A stretch of 64,000 nt of DNA, from NCBI RefSeq assembly GCF_002964045.1, contig NZ_POPB01000317.1:18395-82394 (forward strand), given 5' to 3'. Numbering within the stretch: position 1 is the first letter of the stretch; the number at the start of each line of letters is the position of its first letter. The DNA is from Streptococcus suis. Lineage in GTDB: Bacteria > Bacillota > Bacilli > Lactobacillales > Streptococcaceae. Positions 44,044 to 53,410 of the stretch are shown here, one piece after another. Under the pieces are notes generated by a model. It had not been told where the DNA came from and ran no database searches. It saw nothing but the letters and a program-made list of their open reading frames with translations. Both the position numbers and the translations under genes were made by a program.

Positions 44044-44838
44044 ATGGATAATCGACCAATAGGTTTTTTAGATTCAGGTGTGGGGGGATTAACGGTTGCG
44101 CGTGAGTTAATGCGCCAGCTTCCCCATGAAGAAATCGTTTATATCGGAGATTCGGCACGGGCACCTTATGGACCACGTCCCGCGGAACAAATCAGAGAAT
44201 ATACTTGGCAGCTGGTCAATTTCCTTTTGACAAAAAATGTAAAAATGATTGTCTTTGCCTGCAATACGGCAACAGCGGTAGCCTGGGAAGAAGTCAAGGA
44301 AAAGTTGGATATTCCTGTTTTGGGTGTTATTTTACCAGGTGCTTCGGCAGCTATTAAGGCAACGCAAACTGGTAAGGTTGGTGTCTTAGGAACGGCTATG
44401 ACCATTCAATCCGATATCTATCGACAAAAGATTCAGGCCCTTTCTCCAGAAACGCAGGTAGACAGTCTGGCTTGTCCCAAATTTGCACCACTGGTTGAGT
44501 CCAATAGCCACCAATCCAGCCTTGCCAAAAAGGTTGTTTACGAGACACTTCGTCCACTCGTTGGGAAAGTGGACACCTTGGTTTTGGGCTGCACCCATTA
44601 TCCTCTGCTTCGGCCCATTATCCAGAATGCCATGGGCAAGGATGTCAAGTTGATTGACAGTGGGGCAGAGTGTGCGCGGGATATTTCGGTTTTGTTGAAT
44701 TATTTTGAAATCAACCGTAGCCGTACAGAAAAGGATATTCAGCATCAATTTTACACAACAGCTAGTCCAGCAGCTTTTAAAGAAATAGCTGAAAGCTGGA
44801 TGGGCATTGATATTCATGTGGAGCATGTAGAACTATGA
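44044..44838 (+). CDS. murI: Glutamate racemase
   Basis: MurI converts L- to D-glutamate for the peptidoglycan stem. The 264-residue protein has the two catalytic cysteines in [10 protein letters not shown] and [11 protein letters not shown], and the N-terminal [18 protein letters not shown] signature. No clear Shine-Dalgarno precedes the ATG, which is unusual in this window. It heads a tightly overlapping operon through yidD, and its TGA overlaps the rdgB ATG by 4 bases. Confidence 0.95.
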   Translation: MDNRPIGFLDSGVGGLTVARELMRQLPHEEIVYIGDSARAPYGPRPAEQIREYTWQLVNFLLTKNVKMIVFACNTATAVAWEEVKEKLDIPVLGVILPGASAAIKATQTGKVGVLGTAMTIQSDIYRQKIQALSPETQVDSLACPKFAPLVESNSHQSSLAKKVVYETLRPLVGKVDTLVLGCTHYPLLRPIIQNAMGKDVKLIDSGAECARDISVLLNYFEINRSRTEKDIQHQFYTTASPAAFKEIAESWMGIDIHVEHVEL

Positions 44839-45845
44839 CAAACAAGATATACGAATACAGAGATGAGCATAACTGGTTTATTGGAAAGGCTAGCTTTGCC
44901 AACCTATTTGGTTCATTTGGAGAAAATGGAAGAGAGCAGGAAGTTTACCAAATTGGTCAGTTGTTTGATAAACTGATTGCAGGTAACTATGAAGATGAGA
45001 ATTTCAACCAGTGTGTTAACATTGAGGTGATTAAACTTCAGTCTGAATTTGCCCTCTTTCAATTTGCCTGTGATGTTTTGAATGAGTTAAACAATCGCCA
45101 GTTCAAAGTTCTCCAACACCAAGGAGCTATTCTGGTAACAGAGAACGACAAACTTCTCTTAGTCCATCTGCCCCAAGCAGGGGTTAGCACGGCAGATTTC
45201 TTCGGTCAAGACAAGGGATTGGCAAGCGTAGGAGATACGATCTTGATTGCCACTAAAAATGAAGGCAAGACCAAGGAATTCCGTAAGTTTTTTGAACGAT
45301 TTGGCTACCAGGTCGAGAACCTCAACAACTACCCTGACCTGCCAGATGTAGCAGAAACAGGGATGACTTTTGAGGAAAATGCACGGCTCAAGGCTGAAAC
45401 CATAGCAGAGCTGACAGGCAAAATGGTCTTGGCTGATGATTCAGGTTTGAAGGTTGATGCTCTTGGTGGTTTGCCAGGAGTTTGGTCTGCCCGTTTTTCA
45501 GGACCAGATGCCACAGATGAGCTCAATAATGCCAAGCTCTTGCACGAGTTGGCCATGGTCTTCGACTTGAAAAATCGTTCGGCACAATTCCATTGTACCC
45601 TGGTTATGGCTGCTCCAAATCGTGAGAGTTTGGTGGTCGAGGCGGACTGGGAAGGCTTTATCGGTATGGAGCTTCGTGGGGAAAATGGGTTTGGATATGA
45701 TCCACTTTTCCTCGTAGGTGAAACAGGCAAGACCTCGGCAGAATTGACCTTGGAAGAAAAAAATAAGATTTCCCACCGTGCACAAGCACTAGAAAAATTA
45801 GTGGAGGCATTTCCAGTATGGCAGGAGCAAGCAAAACAATCCTAG
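44835..45845 (+). CDS. rdgB: dITP/XTP pyrophosphatase (non-canonical purine NTPase), streptococcal long form
   Basis: This enzyme removes dITP, ITP and XTP from nucleotide pools. The C-terminal 200 residues are the classical Ham1/RdgB enzyme: [62 protein letters not shown]. About 130 extra N-terminal residues are typical of streptococcal versions and of unknown function. It overlaps murI by 4 bases and the phosphodiesterase gene by 28. Confidence 0.94.
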   Translation: MTNKIYEYRDEHNWFIGKASFANLFGSFGENGREQEVYQIGQLFDKLIAGNYEDENFNQCVNIEVIKLQSEFALFQFACDVLNELNNRQFKVLQHQGAILVTENDKLLLVHLPQAGVSTADFFGQDKGLASVGDTILIATKNEGKTKEFRKFFERFGYQVENLNNYPDLPDVAETGMTFEENARLKAETIAELTGKMVLADDSGLKVDALGGLPGVWSARFSGPDATDELNNAKLLHELAMVFDLKNRSAQFHCTLVMAAPNRESLVVEADWEGFIGMELRGENGFGYDPLFLVGETGKTSAELTLEEKNKISHRAQALEKLVEAFPVWQEQAKQS

Positions 45846-46345
45846 TCATGAGTGACTCTCATGGAGATAGACAGATTGTAGAGGATATTAAACATCATTA
45901 TCTTGGCAAGGTCGATGCCATCTTTCACAATGGTGATTCAGAGCTAGATAGTCAAGACAGCTTGTGGGAGGGTATTCAAGTGGTCAATGGCAACTGCGAC
46001 TACTTTGGAGGCTACCCTGACCAGCTCATTACTCAATTGGATGGTGTGACTATCGCTCAGACTCATGGTCATCTTTATGGCATTAATTACGGCTGGCAAC
46101 GGTTGGACTACTGGGCCCAGGAAGTGGATGCGGACATTTGTTTGTATGGGCATTTACATGTACCAGATGCAGAGGTGCGTGGCAAGACCCTCTTCCTCAA
46201 TCCAGGTTCTGTCAGCCAACCTCGTGGCTTGGTCAGAGAATGTCTTTATGCCCTTGTGACCATCTATGAAGACCGTTTTCATGTGGACTACTATAACCGC
46301 CACCATCAACTTTTCCCAGCATTGACAAAGGATATTTCACGATGA
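45818..46345 (+). CDS. YfcE/MJ0936-type metallophosphoesterase
   Basis: This 175-residue protein has the calcineurin-like metal ligands [30 protein letters not shown] and YGHLHVP in the right order. It probably hydrolyses phosphodiesters. GGAGG (45802-45806) lies inside rdgB, 11 bases before the ATG. It overlaps the CBS gene by 4 bases. Confidence 0.9.
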   Translation: MAGASKTILVMSDSHGDRQIVEDIKHHYLGKVDAIFHNGDSELDSQDSLWEGIQVVNGNCDYFGGYPDQLITQLDGVTIAQTHGHLYGINYGWQRLDYWAQEVDADICLYGHLHVPDAEVRGKTLFLNPGSVSQPRGLVRECLYALVTIYEDRFHVDYYNRHHQLFPALTKDISR

Positions 46346-46800
46346 TTGCACGAGAATTTGAAGCTTTTTTACTGGATCAAGAAGAAACTTTCCTGACACC
46401 AGCAGATAAATTGGCTGTTATCATTGATACCCATAATATTGACCATGCCAAGCTGTTACTCAGCCACATGACCTATTCCCGTGTGCCCGTGGTAACAGAA
46501 GATGGTCGTTTCTTCGGCACTATTGGCTTAACAGAGATTATAAAATACCAGGCTGAAAATGAGCTATCAGATGATGAATTGAATCAAGATATTTCCCTGA
46601 TTGCTAAGACAGACGAGGAGACGGTTGGCTTGGATTATGATTTGACAGAAGTCATGCGAAAGCTAGTCGACCAATCTTTCCTACCCGTTTTAGGAGAAAA
46701 TAGAGAATTTCTAGGTATTATTACCCGTAAATCCATTCTCAAAGCTATCAATGCTCTCCTGCATAATTTCCCCCTACCATCAAAAGAAGGTAAGAAATGA
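46342..46800 (+). CDS. CBS-domain protein (CbpB/DarB-like)
   Basis: This 152-residue protein is composed of two CBS domains: VIIDTHNIDHAKLLLSHMTYSRVPVVTEDGRFFGTIGLTEI and LTEVMRKLVDQSFLPVLGENREFLGIITRKSILKAI. Homologues in Listeria (CbpB) and Bacillus (DarB) bind c-di-AMP and act on the (p)ppGpp synthetase Rel. A similar role is inferred. It overlaps its neighbours by 4 bases on each side. Confidence 0.85.
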   Translation: MIAREFEAFLLDQEETFLTPADKLAVIIDTHNIDHAKLLLSHMTYSRVPVVTEDGRFFGTIGLTEIIKYQAENELSDDELNQDISLIAKTDEETVGLDYDLTEVMRKLVDQSFLPVLGENREFLGIITRKSILKAINALLHNFPLPSKEGKK

Positions 46801-47528
46801 AGCAGGCCATAGAAGCGTTTATCCAGAGTAAAAAGGTCAGTGTCAATAGTCAAAAATCCTATACCTACGACCTGCAGCAATTTGTGGAGCTGACCAAGGG
46901 GGATATTCACCAGCAATCCTTACTGGTCTATCAACAGTCACTTCTAGACTTGAAACCTGCTGCTCAGAAGAGAAAACTCTCAACGGTCAATCAATTTCTC
47001 TACTTTCTCTATGAAAGTGGTCGCTTGGACAGGTTTTACAAGCTACAGGCTCTGACAGGTCCAGCCAGCGTCAAAAAGAAACTGGAGCGTGAGGATCTAT
47101 CTCCCCTCTTTCAAGAAAGTCCTTGGCTAGAAGGTCAGCTCATCGCACTTTTGATAGCCTATTTAGGCTTGACGCCTAGTGAAATAGCAGAGCTGACCAG
47201 CAAGCAGGTTAATTTGGATTTTCAAGTTCTGACAGTTGAGAAAGGTGTGACCAAGCGTGTACTTCCTTTGCCCAAAGAGTTAGTTGGCTATCTTGAAGGC
47301 CATCTGACAGGGCAATATGTCTTTGACAAGAAAGGTCAGACCTATTCTCGCCAATGGTTTTTCAATCGCTTGACCGAATTTGTTCAATCCATTGGGAAGT
47401 CGGATTGGACCGCTCAAAAATTGCGAGAACAGTATATTCTAGCTCAAATAGGAGATGGAAAATCCTTGGACCAAATCGCCAAGCAGTTGGGACTAAAAAC
47501 AAGCATGAGTTTGGAAAAATTTAGATAA
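46797..47528 (+). CDS. XerD-like protein with degenerate recombinase active site
   Basis: This 243-residue protein has the tyrosine-recombinase layout: a SAM-like N-terminal domain ([35 protein letters not shown]) and a C-terminal catalytic-fold region. Key residues are missing. The first Arg box reads [11 protein letters not shown] instead of the GLRxSE pattern, the HxLRH box is QKLREQ, and the chain ends LEKFR without an obvious nucleophilic Tyr. It is a conserved streptococcal gene of the scpAB operon, so a structural rather than recombination role is plausible. Confidence 0.85.
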   Translation: MKQAIEAFIQSKKVSVNSQKSYTYDLQQFVELTKGDIHQQSLLVYQQSLLDLKPAAQKRKLSTVNQFLYFLYESGRLDRFYKLQALTGPASVKKKLEREDLSPLFQESPWLEGQLIALLIAYLGLTPSEIAELTSKQVNLDFQVLTVEKGVTKRVLPLPKELVGYLEGHLTGQYVFDKKGQTYSRQWFFNRLTEFVQSIGKSDWTAQKLREQYILAQIGDGKSLDQIAKQLGLKTSMSLEKFR

Positions 47529-48247
47529 TGGATATAAAATTAAAAGATTTTGAAGGACCTCTGGATCTCTTGCTTCACCTGGTGTCCAAGTATCAAGTAG
47601 ATATTTACGAGGTTCCAATTACAGAGGTCATTGAGCAATACCTTGCCTACATTGCCACCTTACAGGCCATGCGTTTGGAGGTGGCAGGAGAGTATATGGT
47701 CATGGCCAGTCAGTTGATGGTCATTAAAAGCAGGAGGCTCTTGCCAAAAGTCGTTGAACAGACAGACCCTGAGGATGACCCAGAAATGGATCTCTTGGAT
47801 CAATTGGAAGAATACCGCAAGTTCAAGCTAATCAGCGAAAAACTGGGAGAACAGCATGATGAAAGGGCCAATTATTTTTCAAAACCTAAATTAGATTTGA
47901 TTTATGAGGATGTCCAGCTGGCTAAAGATAAGACTGTCATCGATATTTTCCTTGCCTTTTCTAAGGTCATGGCTGAAAAACAGGCCAGCCTTCGTCAGTC
48001 ACATGCAACCATTGCTCGGGATGAGTATAAAATCGAAGACATGATGGACCTTGTCCGTAGTCGTTTTGAGACTAACCCTCGTATTGAACTGGGCCAGCTC
48101 TTTAAGGAGAGCCAGGACATCAATGAGGTCATTACCATTTTTCTGGCAACCTTGGAATTGGTCAAGGTTCATGAAATTGTTCTGGAACAGGCAGAAACCT
48201 TTGGAGACATTTATCTAGTAAGGAGTGAACATGAATCGCTTAGCTGA
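47528..48247 (+). CDS. scpA: Segregation and condensation protein A
   Basis: ScpA is the kleisin that bridges the SMC head domains with ScpB in chromosome condensation. The 239-residue acidic protein has the N-terminal [31 protein letters not shown] helix-turn-helix and the [15 protein letters not shown] segment. Its C-terminal winged helix ([31 protein letters not shown]) binds SMC. It overlaps the XerD-like gene by 1 base and scpB by 17. Confidence 0.95.
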   Translation: MDIKLKDFEGPLDLLLHLVSKYQVDIYEVPITEVIEQYLAYIATLQAMRLEVAGEYMVMASQLMVIKSRRLLPKVVEQTDPEDDPEMDLLDQLEEYRKFKLISEKLGEQHDERANYFSKPKLDLIYEDVQLAKDKTVIDIFLAFSKVMAEKQASLRQSHATIARDEYKIEDMMDLVRSRFETNPRIELGQLFKESQDINEVITIFLATLELVKVHEIVLEQAETFGDIYLVRSEHESLS

Positions 48248-48800
48248 AATCGAAGTCCTGCTCTTTGTAGCAGGTGAGGATGGCTTGAGCTTACGCAATT
48301 TGGCAGAGATGCTGGAATTGCAGCCCACAGCTGTCAGCCAGCAATTAGAAAAACTCAGTGAAAAATACATGGCTGACAAGGCATCAGGCCTGGCTCTCTT
48401 AGAATCTTCCAACCGCTACAAGTTGGTCACGAAGAAAGAGTATGCCGACCTTTTGCGGATTTATGCTAAGACACCCATCAACCAGACCATGTCCAGAGCT
48501 CTTTTGGAAACCTTGTCGATTGTTGCCTACAAACAGCCGATTACTCGGATTGAAGTCGATGATATTCGTGGGGTCAATTCCAGCGGTGCCATCAGTAAGT
48601 TGCAGGCCTTTGACCTTATCCGTGAGAATGGGAAGAAAGAGGTTCTTGGTAGACCCAATCTCTATGTAACGACGGATTATTTCCTGGATTACATGGGGAT
48701 CAACAGCCTAGAAGAATTGCCAGATGTGTCAGAAATCGACTTGGTTGAGCAAGAAACTGAGCTATTCATAGAAAGAAATGAGTTAGAAGATGAGAATTAA
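48231..48800 (+). CDS. scpB: Segregation and condensation protein B
   Basis: ScpB is the winged-helix partner of ScpA in the SMC complex. The 189-residue protein has [21 protein letters not shown] at the start, and [43 protein letters not shown] as the second winged helix with the family core. AAGGAG (48220-48225) decides for ATG 48231 over an in-frame GTG at 48225. The acidic tail overlaps rluB by 11 bases. Confidence 0.95.
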   Translation: MNRLAEIEVLLFVAGEDGLSLRNLAEMLELQPTAVSQQLEKLSEKYMADKASGLALLESSNRYKLVTKKEYADLLRIYAKTPINQTMSRALLETLSIVAYKQPITRIEVDDIRGVNSSGAISKLQAFDLIRENGKKEVLGRPNLYVTTDYFLDYMGINSLEELPDVSEIDLVEQETELFIERNELEDEN

Positions 48801-49521
48801 CAAATACATTGCCCACGCTGGTGTAGCCAGTCGTCGTAAGGCAGAAGAATTGATTAAGCAAGGCTTGGTAACTGTTAATGGTCAAGTTGTTCGCGAATTG
48901 GCAACGACCATTAAGTCAGGCGATAAGGTAGAAGTGGAAGGCCAGCCGATTTACAACGAGGAGAAAGTGTATTACCTACTCCATAAGCCAAAAGGTGTTA
49001 TTTCCAGTGTGTCAGACGACAAGGGAAGAAAGACGGTTGTGGATTTGTTGCCAACGGTCAAAGAACGGATTTATCCTGTTGGTCGTTTGGACTGGGATAC
49101 TTCAGGTGTCCTGATTTTGACCAATGACGGTGATTTTACGGATGAGATGATCCACCCTCGTAATGAGATTGATAAGGTGTACTTGGCGCGTGTCAAAGGG
49201 GTTGCCAACAAGGATGTTTTGCGTCCCTTGACCCGTGGTGTTGTCATTGATGGCAAGAAAACCAAACCAGCTGTTTACGAGATCATCAAGGTAGACCCTG
49301 TTAAAAATCGTTCTGTGGTCGAGTTGACCATCCATGAGGGACGTAATCACCAGGTTAAGAAGATGTTTGAAGCAGTTGGTTTACAGGTGGACAAACTCTC
49401 TCGTACCCGTTTTGGGAATTTGGACTTGACTGGTTTACGCCCAGGAGAATACCGCAAGCTCAATAAGAATGACATCAGCAAACTGCATACCTTGGCTGTT
49501 ACCAAGCCTGTGAAAAAATAA
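48790..49521 (+). CDS. rluB: 23S rRNA pseudouridine synthase RluB
   Basis: This 243-residue protein has an N-terminal S4 RNA-binding domain ([31 protein letters not shown]). The synthase domain has the catalytic Asp in [19 protein letters not shown], and a later [16 protein letters not shown] motif. This arrangement is RluB/RsuA type; RluB (U2605 region of 23S rRNA) is the standard assignment next to scpB. Translationally coupled to yidD by one base. Confidence 0.92.
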   Translation: MRINKYIAHAGVASRRKAEELIKQGLVTVNGQVVRELATTIKSGDKVEVEGQPIYNEEKVYYLLHKPKGVISSVSDDKGRKTVVDLLPTVKERIYPVGRLDWDTSGVLILTNDGDFTDEMIHPRNEIDKVYLARVKGVANKDVLRPLTRGVVIDGKKTKPAVYEIIKVDPVKNRSVVELTIHEGRNHQVKKMFEAVGLQVDKLSRTRFGNLDLTGLRPGEYRKLNKNDISKLHTLAVTKPVKK

Positions 49522-49760
49522 TGACGAGACTATTAATCGGCTTGGTCCGATTCTATCAGAAATTTATTTCTCCCCTTTTTCCGCCCTCCTGTCGCTATCG
49601 GCCGACTTGTTCAGCTTATATGATTGAGGCCTTGCAGAAACATGGTCTCAAGGGGATTTTGATGGGCCTGGCTCGTATTGGGCGTTGCCATCCTTTTGTG
49701 GAAGGTGGAGAAGATCCTGTCCCAGACAGGTTTAGCTTGAAGCGTCATATACAGAAGTAG
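49521..49760 (+). CDS. yidD: Membrane protein insertion efficiency factor YidD
   Basis: This 79-residue protein has the family signature [28 protein letters not shown] with three conserved Cys-region residues, and [15 protein letters not shown]. YidD is a peripheral membrane protein that assists Sec/YidC insertion and is usually beside rnpA and yidC. In streptococci it is found here, last in the scp operon. Confidence 0.94.
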   Translation: MTRLLIGLVRFYQKFISPLFPPSCRYRPTCSAYMIEALQKHGLKGILMGLARIGRCHPFVEGGEDPVPDRFSLKRHIQK

Positions 49761-49863
49761 GGAGACCTACTTTTTCTTTTGGATATTTATTCAGAATAAT
49801 GGGGTTGAAATGTATGTTTATGATTTATTCATAATATCATACTAACATCATTAGCAAATAACG

Positions 49864-49912
49864 AATTTTCTTTAAAAGAATCTTGCATAAATATTCTAAA
49901 ATGTGCTATACT
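49864..49912 (+). promoter_or_regulatory. Promoter of the peptide-binding lipoprotein gene, with a weak CodY-like site
   Basis: TTGCAT (49883-49888) and TATACT (49907-49912) are 18 bases apart, and the -10 has an extended TG. AATTTTCTTTAAAAG at 49864-49878 matches the CodY box in 11 of 15 positions, which is suggestive only. The remaining upstream sequence to 49760 is AT-rich with nothing else recognised. Confidence 0.6.
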
Positions 49913-49940
49913 AATTGAAATAATATAAAGGGGTAGAGAT

Positions 49941-51716
49941 ATGAAAAAAATGAAGAAATTTGCTCTTGCAGGGGTTAGCTTGCTTTCCCTAGCAATATTA
50001 GCAGCTTGTCAAAGTAAAGAAAGCACGAGCACAATTGATTTATCTTTTGAGTCGGAAGTGACACATGAAGGTCAGGCAATCAGTGGCGGGCAGTTTAAGT
50101 ATGCTTTGGTTGCTTCTGCACCATCCACAGGTATTTTGTTAGATGAGCTTGCTCAGACGGGAGTGGATGCTCCGTTTGCCTCTATGGTTGATATTTCTAT
50201 GTTTGGCTATAATGCAGACCGTAAATTGGATGATTCAGGACTTGCCAAGGCTGAATTTGATGTGGATGCCAAGACTGTCACTGTTAGTTTGACAGGCAAG
50301 GATTACAAGTGGTCAGATGGTCAGCCATTTACTATCGATGACTATATTTTCACGATTGAGCAGTTAGCTAGTCCTGATTATACAGGTGTTCGTGCTGATA
50401 CAACCTACACCAATATTGTTGGTTTTGAAGAGCTACAGGCAGGAACAGCCAGTGAAATTTCTGGCGTCAAGAAAGTTGACGACTATACAGTTGTTCTGAC
50501 TGTCAAAGAGATGTCGCCTTCTATGATGTATGCAGGTGGTGGAGTTCCTGAATTGGTTATGCCCAAGCATATTTTCAAGGATATTGCGGTCAAAGATTGG
50601 GAATCAAGTGACTACGCTCGTACTGCCAAAGTTGTTGGGATGGGACCTTACAAGGTCAAGGAAATTGTCAGCGGCGAATCAGTTACCTATGTACCAAATG
50701 AATATTACTTCAAAGGAAAAGTTAAGCTAGATAGTTACAAGATTGATATCGTTTCTCCAGACACCATCGTTTCTGAGATGAAAGCCGGAAACTATGATTT
50801 GGCTGAAATGCCGACAGATCAATATGAATCTTACAAAGATTTGTCTAACATTACCTTGCTAGGTAGCTTAGAAGGTATCTACAACTATATCGGCTTCAAT
50901 CTTGGTAAATATGATGAAGCAAGTGGCAAAAACGTGACCAATCCAGACGCTAAGATGAACAATGTCAAATTGCGTCAGGCTATGGGCTATGCCTTGGATA
51001 ATACTGCTATCGGCGAAAAATTATACAATGGCTTGTATCACCCAACCAACTCACTCATCATTTCCTTCTTTGGCGATGTGCATGATGCGAACTTAGCAGG
51101 TTATAGCTATGACCCTGAAAAAGCTAAACAATTGCTAGATGAAGCTGGTTACAAGGATGTCGATGGTGACGGAATCCGTGAAGATGCCAATGGCAAACCG
51201 CTGAAGATCAGTGTCGCTGCTCAGAAATCAACTGAAACGCAGGAAACCATGGTGCAACAATACCTGACCTGGTGGAAGGAAATTGGTCTGAATGTGGAGC
51301 TTTACACTGGAAGAACCATCGAATATAACACCTTCTATGAATCCATTGCGGCCAATGACGAGGGAATTGATGTTTACCTCGCGGCTTGGATTGCTGGTCT
51401 TGATCCAGATCCAACTTCTTTGTGGGGACCTGAAGCTATGTATAACTATACTCGTTTCGTTTCTGATGAGAATACAGCTCTCTTAAACAAGATTGCTTCT
51501 GCAGAATCATTTGATGAAGCGAAGAATATTGCGAATTACAAGGCTTGGCAAGAATATGCCTTTGAGCAAGCATTTGCTATTCCAACCCTCGAACGTGAAA
51601 GCATTACTGCCGTAAACAAACGGGTTAAATACTATGACGTTTACATCGGTTCGGACAGCAAGTCAAGTCCTGAAAAGATTGAATTGACAGCTGAAAAAGG
51701 TGTTGCTGCACAATAA
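49941..51716 (+). CDS. Oligopeptide ABC transporter substrate-binding lipoprotein (SBP family 5)
   Basis: This 591-residue precursor has lipobox LAAC (Cys23) and an SBP_bac_5 fold: YKWSDGQPFTIDDYIFTIEQL, GPYKVKEIVSGESVTYVPNEYYFKG, LRQAMGYALDN, EKAKQLLDEAGYKDVDGDG. It would capture oligopeptides outside the membrane. The permease and ATPase genes are not nearby, so it is an orphan OppA-like receptor that must share a transporter, as AliA/AliB do in pneumococcus. AAGGGG precedes the ATG. Ligand unknown. Confidence 0.92.
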   Translation: MKKMKKFALAGVSLLSLAILAACQSKESTSTIDLSFESEVTHEGQAISGGQFKYALVASAPSTGILLDELAQTGVDAPFASMVDISMFGYNADRKLDDSGLAKAEFDVDAKTVTVSLTGKDYKWSDGQPFTIDDYIFTIEQLASPDYTGVRADTTYTNIVGFEELQAGTASEISGVKKVDDYTVVLTVKEMSPSMMYAGGGVPELVMPKHIFKDIAVKDWESSDYARTAKVVGMGPYKVKEIVSGESVTYVPNEYYFKGKVKLDSYKIDIVSPDTIVSEMKAGNYDLAEMPTDQYESYKDLSNITLLGSLEGIYNYIGFNLGKYDEASGKNVTNPDAKMNNVKLRQAMGYALDNTAIGEKLYNGLYHPTNSLIISFFGDVHDANLAGYSYDPEKAKQLLDEAGYKDVDGDGIREDANGKPLKISVAAQKSTETQETMVQQYLTWWKEIGLNVELYTGRTIEYNTFYESIAANDEGIDVYLAAWIAGLDPDPTSLWGPEAMYNYTRFVSDENTALLNKIASAESFDEAKNIANYKAWQEYAFEQAFAIPTLERESITAVNKRVKYYDVYIGSDSKSSPEKIELTAEKGVAAQ

Positions 51717-51723
51717 TTCTCTG

Positions 51724-51750
51724 ACAGAGTCCAGATGGGCTCTGTTTTTT
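51724..51750 (+). terminator. Terminator of the peptide-binding protein gene
   Basis: ACAGAG (51724-51729) pairs with CTCTGT (51740-51745), followed by a T-tract. Confidence 0.82.
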
Positions 51751-51781
51751 TCAATTTTTTTGAAAAAATAGAGCAAAACAC

Positions 51782-51810
51782 TTGATTTTCAGCCTTCTTT
51801 AAGCTACAAT
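51782..51810 (+). promoter_or_regulatory. Promoter of the putative small RNA/attenuator
   Basis: TTGATT (51782-51787) and TACAAT (51805-51810) are separated by 17 bases, with start expected near 51817. A single TTTAAG (51798-51803) lies in the spacer. Confidence 0.6.
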
Positions 51811-51816
51811 ATAAAC

Positions 51817-51921
51817 ACGATTTCATTGATTTAACTCAAACCTGTTGTGAGTTAAGTGAATGAATCATCATTCACCATGCTGTTTGCTGAGCTTGACTCC
51901 GGGCAGTGTGGCTATTTTTTT
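51817..51921 (+). ncRNA. Three-hairpin RNA ending in a terminator, upstream of trmL
   Basis: Hairpin 1 is TTAACTCA/TGAGTTAA (51831-51855). Hairpin 2 is GTGAATGA-ATCA-TCATTCAC (51856-51875). Hairpin 3 pairs 51875-51886 with 51900-51911 over 12 base pairs including G-U pairs, and is followed by T7 (51915-51921). It has its own promoter. It could be an independent small RNA of about 105 bases or an attenuator for trmL, 40 bases downstream. I recognise no riboswitch class in it. Confidence 0.6.
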
Positions 51922-51961
51922 GTCCGAATCGTTGCATATCTAGTTTGAGGAAATGAAAAGT

Positions 51962-52504
51962 ATGAATATTGAAGAATTACAGTATACAGAAGAGACTGCC
52001 AAGAACCACATTGTCTTGTTTGAGCCACAAATTCCCCAGAATACAGGGAATATAGCTCGGACCTGTGCCGCGACCAACAGCCCCCTTCATATCATCAAGC
52101 CCATGGGTTTTCCAATTGATGACCGCAAGATGAAACGTGCTGGCTTGGATTATTGGGATAAGTTGGATGTTCGTTTTTATGAAAATCTGGCCTCATTTAT
52201 GGACTATGCCAGCAAGCATGGCCAGGTCCATTTGGTATCTAAGTTTGCGGACAAAACCTATTCCGAAGAGAGTTATCAGGAGGGGATTCATTTCTTCCTC
52301 TTTGGTCGTGAAGACAAGGGCTTACCAGAAGATTTTATGCGAACGCATCCAGAGAAAGCTATTCGGATTCCCATGAATGATGAGCATGTTCGTAGTCTCA
52401 ATGTCTCCAATACGGTATGTATGATTGTCTATGAAGCCCTTCGTCAGCAAAACTTTATGGGCTTAGAGTTGGTCCATACCTATGATGAAGATAAACTAAA
52501 ATAA
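51962..52504 (+). CDS. trmL: tRNA (cytidine(34)-2'-O)-methyltransferase TrmL
   Basis: TrmL 2'-O-methylates the wobble base of certain leucine tRNAs. The 180-residue SPOUT protein has [36 protein letters not shown] and [28 protein letters not shown] as the three knot motifs. ATG 51962 fits the GAGG site (51947-51950) better than ATG 51953, which is only 2 bases from it. Confidence 0.9.
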   Translation: MNIEELQYTEETAKNHIVLFEPQIPQNTGNIARTCAATNSPLHIIKPMGFPIDDRKMKRAGLDYWDKLDVRFYENLASFMDYASKHGQVHLVSKFADKTYSEESYQEGIHFFLFGREDKGLPEDFMRTHPEKAIRIPMNDEHVRSLNVSNTVCMIVYEALRQQNFMGLELVHTYDEDKLK

Positions 52505-52520
52505 GTTTTGAAAATGATTC

Positions 52521-52547
52521 AAAGCCTTGCACTTGCAGGGCTTTTTT
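52521..52547 (+). terminator. Terminator of trmL
   Basis: AAAGCC-T-TGC pairs with GCA-GGGCTTT, followed by six T residues. It overlaps the riboswitch promoter. Confidence 0.85.
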
Positions 52548-52555
52548 GGTATGAT
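52527..52555 (+). promoter_or_regulatory. Promoter of the FMN riboswitch-ribU transcript
   Basis: TTGCAC (52527-52532) and TATGAT (52550-52555) are 17 bases apart and the -10 has an extended TG. The -35 and spacer coincide with the trmL terminator hairpin. Confidence 0.65.
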
Positions 52556-52561
52556 GAAAGA

Positions 52562-52769
52562 GTCTTCAGGGCAGGGTGAGATTCCCGACCGGCAGTGTAA
52601 AACGTGGCTATTTTGTTTTAAGACTAGGCAGCGATTCGAAGACTATACTGAATGTATGTCGAGATGAGCTAACGCTGTATTTGAACAAAATAGACCGTTG
52701 GAAGTCTGCGAGCGAAAGCTGATGTGGTGCAACTCCACAACCGACAGTAAAGTCTGGATGGGAGAAGAC
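52562..52769 (+). ncRNA. FMN riboswitch (RFN element) with an extended variable arm
   Basis: P1 is GTCTTC (52562-52567) with GAAGAC (52764-52769). The core strings AGGGCAGGGTGAGATTCCCG, ACCGGC, GCGAAAGCTGATGTGG and CAACTCCACAACCGACAG are the classical RFN consensus. The variable arm is unusually long. TATTTTGTT (52609-52617) pairs with AACAAAATA (52684-52692), and further stems lie inside (CAGCG/CGCTG; GAC-ATAC/GTAT-GTC), making the aptamer about 208 bases. FMN binding should repress the downstream riboflavin transporter gene. Confidence 0.95.
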
Positions 52770-52800
52770 GAAGTGCAGTTTGTACTGTCCTTCTAAGCTT

Positions 52801-52822
52801 CTTCAATTTTCAAAATTGGAGG
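52801..52822 (+). promoter_or_regulatory. Ribosome binding site-sequestering hairpin of ribU
   Basis: CTTCAATTTT (52801-52810) is complementary to AAAATTGGAG (52812-52821), which contains the GGAGG Shine-Dalgarno. No strong T-tract follows. Control by the riboswitch is therefore probably at translation initiation. Confidence 0.65.
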
Positions 52823-52829
52823 AACCTTT

Positions 52830-53387
52830 ATGACAAACACTCGAAAAATGACGATAATCGCCATTCTTTCAACCCTTTCATTTCTACTGATGTACTTGAA
52901 ATTTCCCTTGATTCCAACGGCAAGTTTCCTGGAAGTAGATTTTTCACTAGTACCAATTTTATTTGGTCTGCTTATTTTAGATGTAAAGTCTAGCTTTGCT
53001 ATTCTCTTGCTTCGGACCCTTCTCAAATTGATCTTAAATAATCAAGGGGCATCAACCATCATTGGGTTACCGATGAATATCGCAGTCATGGCAATCTTTA
53101 TTCTAGCCGTTTCATATTTCTGGAAAAATGACCAGACTGTCAAAAATTATCTAAAAACAGCAGGGGTAGCTACACTTGGTTCAACACTAGCCATGCTTGT
53201 CTTGAACTATGTCTATGCTGTTCCCTTATATGCAGCCTTTGCAAACTTTGATATTAAGGAAATCTTAGGATTGACCAATTACCTACTCTTTATGGTTTTG
53301 CCATTTAATCTCTTGCAAGGAGTGGTCCTTTCCATTATTTTCTATATTTGCTACAAGGCAGCTCAGCCTATTTTAAAGAAAGTTTAA
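52830..53387 (+). CDS. ribU: Riboflavin ECF transporter S component RibU
   Basis: RibU binds riboflavin in the membrane and docks on the shared EcfA-A'-T energy-coupling module, not encoded here. The 185-residue, six-helix protein has the N-terminal KMTIIAILSTLSFLLMYLKFPLIPTASFLEVDFSLVPIL region and the RTLLKLILNNQGASTIIGLPMN loop of the family. The FMN riboswitch upstream confirms the assignment. The flavin gained would feed ApbE and FMN_bind proteins such as those at 6.5-8 kb. Confidence 0.96.
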   Translation: MTNTRKMTIIAILSTLSFLLMYLKFPLIPTASFLEVDFSLVPILFGLLILDVKSSFAILLLRTLLKLILNNQGASTIIGLPMNIAVMAIFILAVSYFWKNDQTVKNYLKTAGVATLGSTLAMLVLNYVYAVPLYAAFANFDIKEILGLTNYLLFMVLPFNLLQGVVLSIIFYICYKAAQPILKKV

Positions 53388-53410
53388 CCTTTTTGGGGTA
53401 AACTACCTAT

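Noticed and set aside
49864..49878. CodY box upstream of the peptide-binding protein
   Set aside because: Four of 15 positions differ from the consensus, including the centre. Kept only as a weak note within the promoter entry.
51782..51921. CiaR-dependent csRNA
   Set aside because: Only one TTTAAG half-site is visible in the promoter; the second repeat after five bases reads ATATAA. The size fits but the regulator signature does not, so the specific name is withheld.
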